The position numbers and the translations under genes were made by a program. Shown one piece after another: positions 25,501 to 37,500 of a stretch of DNA of 64,000 nt. The DNA is taken from the NCBI RefSeq assembly GCF_022605725.1, contig NC_065555.1, forward strand, positions 11,608,938-11,672,937, written 5' to 3'. Each line of letters opens with the position of its first letter. Position 1 is the stretch's first letter. A model generated the notes under the pieces. It was not told the origin of the DNA, made no database searches, and worked only from the letters and a program-made list of their open reading frames with translations. Source of the stretch: Anthonomus grandis grandis (lineage: Eukaryota > Arthropoda > Insecta > Coleoptera > Curculionidae).

Positions 25501-28500
25501 TAGAAAAATTGCCCTGTAAGTTTATTACGTAACATATTTTATTTTGATTTGAATATTTAGAAATGGCATTTCATTATAGTCTTAATATACGTCTCATTTT
25601 TGCGTAATAGGTGGATGGCCTAAATATAAGCTGGAAATCAGACGTCAATTCAAAACAAGACAAATATGAAATTATGTGGATTAGAAACGACACAAACGAA
25701 AAAGAGACGGCTTACACATTCGACTCAAAAATAATTCTTAGTAATTTATATCCGGGCGCGGGGTATCTGGTAAAAATTTACGCCATATCACACGGATTAA
25801 AGAGTGAACCTCACGAATACTTTCAACCAGTATGTAAGTATTATAATTTCCTTTATACTACTCTTAGATTCATAGACTTTGTATTCCTTTGGTTGCAAAT
25901 TGTACCTATATTAAAAGGTTGAATCTGATCTTTTTGTTTATTCTTTTTGTGCAAATTTCAGTTCCTAAGCCTCCAAGAAATATGACAATAGAAAAAACAA
26001 CAACAAACTCAGTTATAGTTCAATGGCAAGCACCAGTAGAATCACTGATTTCGGAATATTCTATAAGATATAAGACTGGCTCTGATAACCAATGGGTTCG
26101 GTAGGTCAAGAGACGGCATTTTAAAATTGTAATCCTTACAAATTGTTTTTTTTTTTCAGTCTGCCTGCTGTACAAAATACTGAAGCTGAAGTTACAGACA
26201 TGACCCCTGGCGAAAGATATACGATACAAGTTAATACAGTTAGTTATGGTTTGGAGAGCAACGAACCTCAGCAATTAAATCAAACTGTTAGGTAATTTTT
26301 TTTAATATTATTAAGATTTTTAAAAATAATGACTAACGTAATGTTATTTTAGACCAAATCCAGTATCCAATATTGCACCTTTAGTCGATTCTAATAATAT
26401 TACATTGGAATGGCCACGACCAGAAGGAAGAGTAGAACTCTACGTTGTAAAGTAAGTACTTTATGTAGTTAAGAATCCGGAAAATGTAAATTTGGTAATT
26501 TGTTTATTAGAACAGAGAATGTAGTATAATAATAATTTTATTCAAATTTCTCAAGAAATATATAATAAATATGGCATGCAACGCAGGTGTACAATGGAAA
26601 TTAATTTGTGAGTACACCCAAGCAAAAAAAAGGAAAATAAATTACAGTCAACAAATTACTTAATAATTACATTGAATTATTGTTTAAGATTATAAAATAT
26701 TTACAATTTGCTCTTGGCAAATAAAAAGGTTTTTTGCTAAGGTTATTTTGTTAAAGTCTCAGTATTCCTAAATTATCTATTAATTTTATTTAACAAACCT
26801 TTAATAAAAAAAGAAAACGTAAAATATAGGACTTTCCTTTTAAGAATTTGATTATTATATTTTTGCTTTTAAATTTAGATATACAAGTTATTTATAAAAT
26901 TAATGGGACAATAGTTTTTACTAAGTATTAATTTGATATTTGTATTATGAAATGATTCGTGACCTAAATTAAATAATCTATGGAGTAGTCTCATCAGAGT
27001 TCCCAGCTTATTACCCATGGGCTGAATAGAGTAAAAATTTATAATTCTTCCACTACTTCTTGATTTAACGTGCCAGTTAGGGCTTTAAGTACCATCTGTA
27101 TTTGAATAAATGATATGAATGATACGAATTGAATATTTTTCTTAATATTCTATTTTTATTTTTAGATGGTGGGAAGCAACCAAACCATCACAAGAAAATA
27201 AGAACACGGTCAGCCAAAATCAGAATGGCACAGGACCGGTTCGACTTTTAGTGGGGGATCTTATGCCTGGTGAAGAATACATATTTGACATCAGAGCTAT
27301 TTCAAATGATTTAGAGAGCGATAATACCACTTTAAGAGTGAGAACAAGTAAGAGTCTTTTACATAATAACTATACGAGTGTCATTTGAAAATATGTTAAT
27401 TGACTTTTAACATCTCCTACTCTTTATAAATAAAACGATATGAGAATAAATACGAACCCAGATCATTATTTATGCAGGTTCGTGAAATAGTCTATTTTTT
27501 CATAATTTTAAAACAATTATTTTACACTGGATACAAGATTATAAGTCTAACAATTTAAGAATATTTTTAGTCGTACAGGGTATTTCCTGGAAGCTTGAAC
27601 TAAAAAAAAATCTCTTTTATACATCATCATATATTGTACTTATATATAAATAAGCTATTTTATCAATAATTTTAATGTGACTATTATTGACCACGTATTA
27701 AATTAGATAATTTTTGCTATATAGGGTGATTCTTAATCTATACACATAAACTTGGGAAATTATTGCTGATGACAAAAAATTAATAATGAACAAAATGTTA
27801 GATTCTGAAATAATTTATTTTCGCAAAAACTTATCAACTTCATCAGGTGGAATTTTGTTTATCAATTAACAATTCCGGATGATTTTTGTTATTTGTCGTA
27901 GTACTTTGGTACCAAGACAATGGAATCAGTTGTGGTCGTATTTCGTTTTTTCTCGACGCAATTAGAATTAAAATTAGGCCTAATAATTTTTCAAATGAAG
28001 AACTTATGGACACGCAACTTGGATTATCACAAGTCATAGTTTGGCGGATTTTAAGGCACGAATTTACTGTATCTATGCAACGGGTACAAGTTTTACTTCT
28101 AAGGGATTATGCACCTCGCCAAACCTAAACTTTACCATAAACATTTTAGTTACAGATGATGCAATGTTTACATTACAAAACTGGAGCTCTTTATTTATAA
28201 TTCTTGCGACATAATTTGAATAAGTTCCTTTTTATGTCATATCGCATTTGTCATTTCTTTACGATGGTGCTTCACCACATTTTGCGCGACCCAACTATGG
28301 CCGAGGTGGTTTAGTTTTCTTTGTTGCCCAACCTTAATCCCCTACTTTTATTTTTGGGGTCTCATAAAAATTATGTTGTATGTAACCAAAGTTGACATGA
28401 CTAAAAGTGTTTTTTAGCAAACGTTCTTTTTAAGGTTCTGTAGTTCAAAATTTTTTTACCGCATATTTTATTCACGATTTAAATTCGTTGTAGTACTGTT

Positions 28501-31500
28501 TTTTCATTAATAAATCTCCTAACTGATTTTAACTAAAGCTAATCTAGATTAAGCAAATTCCTGTTCTCTGCTTAAAAAACATCTCAGGCTCAGAACAATA
28601 ATCGCTTATTATATCAATATTACACCATCCTGCATCTTACTTTAAACTATACATTAGACACATTTCAACTGTAAATTTTTTTAGTGCCACTAATTCAGTC
28701 AGAAGTAGTGGTAGTCAATAATCCCGATACCACCGACTCAATTGGTCTACGATACACCCCAACCCCTCAGGCTTCTTCCAAGTTTGACTTATACAGATTT
28801 TCTCTGTCTGAGCCGAATATACCAGATCAAGAAAAGGCTGCCAATGACTCGGACAGATTGGTGACATTTTCTAACCTGGTACCTGGAAGGTAAGTTATTC
28901 AGCAAAATATCTTATTCATTCTAAAACTAAAAAACCATTGTCCTAATTATTCTAGGTTGTACAACATAACTGTTTGGACCGTTTCACAAGGAATAGCCAG
29001 TCAACCGTTACAAAGGCAGGACAGGTTATGTAAGTAATACCTTATATGTATTTAAATCTACTGTTATTTGTTTTTTTTTTCGTTGATTTGTGAATATAAA
29101 TATTAATTTTCTTTACGGAAATCCCAAATAAGTTATTTTCTCATAGTAGTTTAAAAATGTTGTCTGAGAAATTTGACATAAGTGCTGCTTAATACTACAA
29201 AAATTTAATTTAGATATTTAATTCTGCTTCAATGAGCGCTGCAAAGACAAATATTTGACGTATGATTTATGGTTAATATGTCAAATTTCTATTAGTAGAA
29301 TATGTAAGTTTGCATTTGAAGAGGTTTTTTGAAAATGTTGAATTAGTCTTAATAATTTTAATAACACACAGTAAAACATTTTGATAAGATGCCACATTTT
29401 TCGATATTTTGTTTAAAACACAATAATTTTTTTTATGCTTGGCGACTCCTTATATCTATTATTTAAAATCTTAAGGTTATTATGATATCATATTAGGCCT
29501 TTTCTTTTTTAATCTTAGCACATGATCACTATAAACATAGGTGCAGATTTTTATATAGATCTTCAGGGCCAAAAGTTTTCACACAATTTATTTACAGTAT
29601 ATACAACTCGATTGAAAATTAGAAGGCCAATGAATATATTTAATAGTTTCTATTAAGATTAAAATAATATTCAGTGCATATTAGCTTTACGATACAAAAT
29701 TAAAATATTTACAAATATGAACTTAAAAAAATGTATATCATCAAGATATTATATAAGATAGTAATATTTAAATAATATTGAATTATTTAAAACTCACCAT
29801 TCGTAAGTTTTTTGTGCAATACCAGAACTGTAAAGGGGGAGCAAACATCGAAGAAGAGAAAAGAGAAAATATAATAATAAACATAACAAAAACAGATAAT
29901 ATTTTTTAATTTTTAATACTGAAATATTTCAAAATATACATAATTATACTATTAATGAAATCTTCTAAAGGAGGAATTTTTAAGAAACAATAATAAAACC
30001 ACATGCTTAATGTGCATTGTGTATTATTTTAAACTAAAAAATTAAAATATAACCCTACTAACACTTCGGACTGTCTTTTTAATCTTATATTAAAACTCTT
30101 CATTATAGATCCAGAACCAATAACAGGCATCAACGCTAGTCATATAACCGATACCCAAATTACTCTCAGTTGGGCCTTTCCAAGGGGCGAGTACAATGCT
30201 TTTGAAGTTCAATATCTTAACTCCGAAGATGGTTTTGTGCAAAATTTGACATTACACAATACCATAGCCATTACGGACCTAAAACCTCATAGGAACTATA
30301 CATTTACAGTTGTCGTAAGAAGTGGGACAGAATCTAGTATTCTAAGAAGGTAATTAATATGTTTATTTTATTTATTTCTCATTAGATAATATAAATTGAG
30401 TAATTAGCACTAACAGTTTACATTATTGTTTATAAAGTATGAACAATTTTGTGTGAGCTAAATTGAAATCTCAGCAACTATCACCATAGCTTGCTTATCT
30501 ATTGTCTCTGAAAATTAATTTATTTATATTTTCTTAATATTTGCCATTATATTGTTTTTTTTTACGTGCTTCTATTTAAGATAATTATATTTTAAAAATT
30601 ACGTTAAATGAAAATGATATGAAACAGATACTAATCAGCAATATTTAGGTCTTTACCACTATCCAAAAGTTTCCAAACGAAAGAGTCCGTACCAGGAAAA
30701 GTGGAGAAGTTTGAACCGATTGATATTCAACCGAGCGAAATTGTTTTTGAATGGTCTTTGCCTCAATCGGAACAGAATGGGGTTATTAGGAAATTTACTA
30801 TTACCTATGGGCTGGAGGTAAGAATAGAACAACTACAAAATTATAGTCATTTGTTGAGGTGCTTCAGGTAAACATAACTTTGTCAGTCATAATTTTTTTC
30901 TGATAAGTTTTCGTATTTTTCTACTTGGCGCAAAAACTGGCGCGTTAATATCAAAACTTAAAGCTACTGAATAACAACATTTTCAAATCTCTAGTGAGAC
31001 TAATACACTTCGTATAAACTGTAATGTATATAAAATTAATATACGCTTAAAACTCATCTGTCATTCTTTAAACTTAACCTAGCAAATGTCCATACCAGGA
31101 TTATACTAAATTTAATATTATTGAAATTAATAATATAGGAAATTTTAACTATGTCAAAATAAAAATGCTTTTTATTTTTTACTCAAAAAAGCTTGCATCG
31201 TACGAAAAAAAGTCAAGGAATCAAATTTGCCTCTAACTGAATAGTGATTTTCGAAATTATTTTGGTTTTTATAAAAAGCAGTGGCGTACTATGTTTGTTC
31301 AAGAATATTGCAGAAAAAATCTCGTATGGATAGACTGAGAACTGAAATTTTAAAAATCGTTCAAATTAAGATATGTCTATATTTCGAAAACAAAGCGTTT
31401 CTCGATATATGTTTATAAAGAAAATTAATATTTTGTTCTGAACACAGAATTCGCTATAGAAGTTTGAACGTATGTAAATGTTCCCATCTTTCTCTTTTTC

Positions 31501-34500
31501 ATGGAGGTATTATAACAAAATAATTGTTTATAGCTTCTACTTGTTAGTTAAGAAATTTATGAGCTTTTACATGAAACTAAAGTCAATAAAATCATATATA
31601 ATTTTCCACTATATTTTTTTTTAAATCCACACCCTGTATATTACTAATAAATTTTTCTGATATTGTATATAAGGTGTCCCGTAATTAATTGGACATAGAT
31701 TAATGTAGGATACCTGACAAGAAAATAAACCGTTTGAGCTTAATATCGCTTAGCAAAATGTTATTGGTTTTCGTTCTACAGGGTGTTAAAACTAATTTTT
31801 TACCATTATTGAAATATTTTGGAATCCACTGGACAGATTAACCTAAAATTTGGCGTACTCTTATTATTTGGGATGAGGAACACGCATATGATATCTATTT
31901 TGCCATTGCCACTAGATAGCGCCACATACAACAACATTGAGTGATTAAAAAGGTCATAACTTGTTTGATCTCCCTGTACATACATTTGCGAGTGAAAATA
32001 ATAAAACAGCATTTAATTCTAGTCAAAAAAGGCATACTTCTTTGATCTCCAAAAAGTAGACCGTTTTCGAAATAAACGCATTTTTGTATTAGGTTGCGTA
32101 TGAACACTTAATCTAAAATTTAATTAACAACGATAAAATTAGAAAAGGCTGTTGATTATAATAATTGTTCAAAATGTTCACCATCCACTAGGACACATTG
32201 CCGAATTCTTTTATTTAAATTTTGCCTGACTCTAAACAATGATTCTTCTTGGGCCCTGATGGTATTGACGCCTTCCACAATCTTTTGCCACAATTCCTGA
32301 CGGTTATTTATTTTATTTTTATACACAAGTGATTTCAAGTAGCCCCAGAAATAAAAATCTAAGGGATTAAGATCGGGACTACGCGCAGGCCACGGATATT
32401 CACTACCTCTACCAATCTATTTATGAGGATAAATTTCGTCCAAGTAATTTCTGACTTGCAGTGAATAATGTGCCGGTGCACCATCGTGCATATACCAACT
32501 GTCACGTCTTAAATTTAGGGGCACATCTTCTAGAAGAATGGGTAGATCATTCCTCAAGAAATTTAGATAACGTTCTCTATTAAGCTTAGCTGGCAATTCA
32601 AAAGGTCCCACAATACAATCCCCAAAGATACCACACCAAATATTTATTGAAAACTCATGTTGAAAATGGTGTTCTTGGAAAGCATGAGGATTTTCCATCG
32701 AATAGATATGATTGTTACGCCAATTAAAAAGAACTCTCCTTGTGAACGTGGCTTCATCCGTAAATAAAATTTTATTACAAAAAAATGGATCATTCAATTG
32801 GCGCTCTCTTAAAAATTGACTGAATTGGAGTCTCGAGGAAGAAGATTTTGAACTGGAGTGAAATGATACGGATACAGTTTTTCTTGGAGTATAACTTACA
32901 CCAGTGGCTGCCTCAATACGTCTTGTGCTGGTTTCAGTATTTTCGATAACACGAACCAAAATTTCATCTTCCATATCTGCTCCAATTATCCTTGGTCTTC
33001 CCGCATTTACGTTTTTTGAACGAAATGAGCCCGTTTCACCTAATCTATCGTATAACGCTTTAAATGTTTGATGATTTGGCTGCCTTCTATTCGGATACAG
33101 ATCTAAATAACGCTGCGGTGCTCTTCGACTTCGAAAATTTTCTTGAGCATATACACATACCATATCCCGCATCTGAGCATTAGAAAAATCATTGTGACGC
33201 GGTATTTTTAAACGAAAATAACACAACAAGAACACGAGCTTTAGCTAAATTAAAGACTTACTTATTAATACTTCACCTTGACAGGTCGTAGTTATGATGT
33301 GTTCATCCTAGGCAAAGTCTACTTTGTGAAACTCCGATAATAATTTGTTCATACGCAACCTAATACAAAAATGCGTTTATTTCGAAAACGGTCTACTTTT
33401 TGGAGATCAAAGAAGTATGCCTTTTTTGACTAGAATTAAATGCTGTTTTATTATTTTCATTCGCAAATGTGCGTACAGGTAGGTCAAAAAAGTTATGACC
33501 ATTTTAATCACTCAATGTCGTTGTATGCGGCGCCATCTAGTGGTAATGGGAAAATAGATATCATATTCGTGTTCCTCATCCCAAATAATAAGAGTACGCC
33601 AAATTTTAGGTTAATCTGTCCAGTGGATTCCAAAATATTTCAATAAATGTTTAGTAAAAAATTAGTTTTAACACCCTGTAGAACGAAAACCAATAACATT
33701 TTGCTAAGCGATATTGAGCTCAAACGGTTTATTTTTTTGTCAGGTATCCTACATTAACCTATGTCCAATTAATTACGGGACACCCTGTATAGGTTTAATA
33801 GACGATTTTATAAATAGTTTTGGTAAATTTTAAAAAAAATTGCAACTTCTTAATACAAATATAAAATGCTATTTAAAACTTAAAATATAATATTTTCTAG
33901 GGATCTCCGCATATGTTATTTAAAGATTTTGCCTCATATGAATTTAAAGGAACATTGAAACAGCTTCTGCCGGGTAAAACCTATGTATTCAAAATCCAAG
34001 CAGAGACCAAGGTATCTATTTTGTCCCAATGTGGAAACAAATTTTTTATTAATGCGATATTTTATCATCTAGGTTGGTTTTGGCCCAGCCACTGTTTGGA
34101 AACAACGTATGCCCATAATGCCGCCCCCTAAACCTAATGTTCAAGTAGTACCTACTGAGGTTTGCAAGAGTTCTACTACCATTCAAATCAGATTTAGGAA
34201 AAACTATTTTAGCGAAGCCAATGGACCTGTAAGTAATCCTTATGTTAAGATTCCAATAAAATTATTAAGAGAAATCTAGATTTTAATGCAATTTTTTGTA
34301 GATCGTGTCCTACGCAATCATAGTAGCTGAAGATGACTCAAAGAATGCGTCAGGATTGGAAATGCCTAGTTGGCGAGATGTTCAAGCGTATTCAATTTGG
34401 CCACCGTATCAGGTTATGGAGCCTTATTATCCGTTTTTCAATAGTTCTATTGAAGATTTCACTATCGGTGCAGACACTTGTGATATAAGGTAAGAACAAA

Positions 34501-37500
34501 ATTTTTATATTTTTTAAATTCCCAAAATGTTAAAACTCGCCGGACATATAGCTCCTTCCTATGAATATCAATTCTTTATATTCTATATAAAAGAAAATTT
34601 ATTTTTACTAAGGCACTTTTTTTACTTTTTAAATTGATTTCATTAAATAAAAACCCCATTCCACTTAATGATGGCTTTTTTTTATAGTTTAAAACCTGCT
34701 TAGGGGTAAGCTTGTCATTATTGTAATTTATAAACATATTTTTGTCACTTTTTACTGTTTTGCAATACTTTTTTATTGCATTTGACTGTTTCAATTGAAA
34801 AATTCATTATTAAAATAAAAAAGGGCTAGGCTTGCTTATCATATTTTTAAAGTGAAAGGGTCAATTATATTTTATAAGCACTACGTGATTAAAAATTATG
34901 GAATTTTTAAACTTTGCCCGTGTGTACCTCGTTTAAAAATTAAATTTCAAATTCAAAAATTTTGATTTGTCTTTAAAATATAGATAATAATGAGAAAAAG
35001 TTGGCAAATAAGAACTACTTCGCGATCATATAATCAATCCACAAGACTCGTTTACTTAAAGCCTGTGTGAAGTAGCTCTTTTATGAATTTTACAATATTT
35101 TAATGAAGTCAACATATAAAATGAAACTTAATTTAATTCTGACAAATGTAAAGGTAAGTTAAAAAAAAACTTGTGGAGCAAGAAAAAGTTTAGAAAATTT
35201 GCGAAAGGGGAGGAGCGAAGGACCCCGAGAACCAAGAAAAAAAACAGCAATGAAATGTAAATTTCAGTTGTTAGAGAAAATATAAGATGCATAAAGCAGG
35301 CGAACATTCACAACAAAAAAATAAATAATGCATACAAAAATATTCCAAATACATCAAAATGCCCAGAACAAACAAATTTAAATTATCCCTTTTACTTCTA
35401 TAGATGACGGAAAAGAGATTCAAACATTGATAAAACAAGAGAACTGCATAGATATTATTTAGTTTTTGTGGAAAATATTTTTTTTAAGAAATTTTTATTT
35501 TTCTTAAACGTATGTATGCTATACCAAGTTTTTATTTAACATGCGTTTGAAATGAGAATATTATTATTATAATATAGAATTAAATAGCAAAAACATTCCT
35601 AAATTTTCACTTCAGTAACTACTGCAAAGAGGTGCTATTTATTTGAATAATAATCGTGTCAGATAATTTTGTTTTTACTTGATTTTTATTGTTACCAAAA
35701 AGAATAATTGATAATTTACTTTTATTAAGTTTTAAGTTATGATTTTGTGCATACAAAAGTTTGTTGAAATATAGAAAAAATACTCGGAGAAAAAGAAAGC
35801 TATATCTGAAAGTCATTAGCGTATTGCTGTAGTTTGGCTTGTGGAAGGAGACTTTGCATATCTACTACATATATAGAGAAAATAAAGGGCCTTAATACGG
35901 CAGGTAATAATATACTTTACTTACTGAAAAAATAATGAGTTACCATTCTTGGATTTTTTGGTCACAAAATAGAATTTTACCTCTTTAGCAAACCTTCAGC
36001 AACACAACATAATTCAGTATAATTCATCATATGTACATTTCCTTCTTTTAACATTTTCCTTTAATGAAATAAATCACTTTTTGTAATTAAACAAAAGCAA
36101 TAAACAACTGTTATCCAATAAAACATAATATAGATAGATACTAATAATACAAATAATATTTGCTTTATAATTGAGGGGGTCAGAAGCCAAGGGGTCCAAG
36201 TCGAGTTTTTTTCAATATCGTGTTAAGTGCAGAAATCAAAACTTAATATATACATTTACTTGGTGGCAAAGAGATCCAAGCATAAAACAAGTCTTAATGG
36301 CTCCATCTATCAATAAGAAAATGTACTACTTACCAAATCTTAACAGTTGTTTAGAGCTAAACGGGTCCAAGTATACTTGGATCCATTTGCAGCCAAGGAA
36401 ACTGTTATATTCTGTTGATTACTAACGATTTTGTCAGTGTCAGTTGTCGTACTAAAATCGTGAAAAATAGTGATCGAAGTGCATTTTTAATTTCAAAATG
36501 CTTACATCAGACGATGAAAGAGGTAAGTAGTTATTATAGCAAGAAAAATTTCTATTTAAAATAAAAATTAAGGTACATATTTTATGATATCAATTTTTTA
36601 AGGTTATGATAATACAAATCGAGTTTTCTTTTCATTATAGCGTTACAAATTCATATGGAACTAAGAACATAATCATAATAATTGCATTTTTTTCATTATT
36701 ATCTAAATACCTACAACAGATTTTAATAAAATGACTATTTTTCAGAGCCATTCTCCGACAACTCTGATATAGATGGAGATTATGTTCCAAGTAGCACTGG
36801 TGGCGATGATGCTGAAGTGCAAAACTTGAATGAAGCTGGGAATGGGAAGTCCAGAAAAAGGGTTCGTAAAACTGCGACATGGAAAAGAAATTGTTCAAAA
36901 ATTCGAAGAAACAGTGGCCAGGAATACGTTGGTCGCAAGGGTGAACTACATCATGCAAAATCTGTTAAGGCTTATGACCATACATGCAGATACAAGTGTA
37001 CAGAAAATTTTACGGAGGAAGTTAAAAACACAATTTTTACTGATTATTGGAATCTTGGAAACAAAACTAATGGATGGGATCTACAGAGCACCTTTATTGC
37101 ATCATGCATACAAAATAACGCTCCAAAAATGCACCGTCTACAAATCACCAGACAAAAGAGTATTAGCACTGTGATAAAACTTCAAAATAAACGTGTATGC
37201 AAAGAGTTTTTTTCTGAGAACTCTAGATATTAGCCGCAAACGGTTTTATAACGTCACAAAGAAAAAGAAGGAGTCTGGAGTCGTGCAAACGGATCAAAGG
37301 GGAAGACATGTCCCTAGCAATAAAATAGACGTGAGTCTTTAAACTCATTTCCAAAATTTGTGAGTCATTATACTAGAAAAGACAATCCGAATCGCAAGTA
37401 TTTGTCTCCCGAGTTAAATGTAACAAAAATGTACAAGCTATACAAAGAATTTTGTCACGAAAAAGAAGCCCGACCATTAAAGCTAAGCAAAACCCCTCAG

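Larger units (their letters stand above)
31670..33787 (-). mobile_element. mariner-type transposon with about 440-bp terminal inverted repeats
   Basis: The right end reads CAGGGTGTCCCGTAATTAAT inward; the left end is the same with small changes (TAAGGTGTCCCG). TA flanks both ends (31668-31669 and 33788-33789). The terminal inverted repeats are unusually long, about 31670-32106 and 33346-33787, and nearly identical, with scattered substitutions and a few indels. One transposase gene lies between them on the minus strand. The element occupies a Ptp10D intron, so its arms are in the pre-mRNA and could pair. Confidence 0.9.

Noticed and set aside
31806..32012. 68-codon open frame, mirrored at 33440-33646
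   Set aside because: Both lie in the terminal inverted repeats of the mariner-type element; their similarity is the repeat itself, not a gene family.
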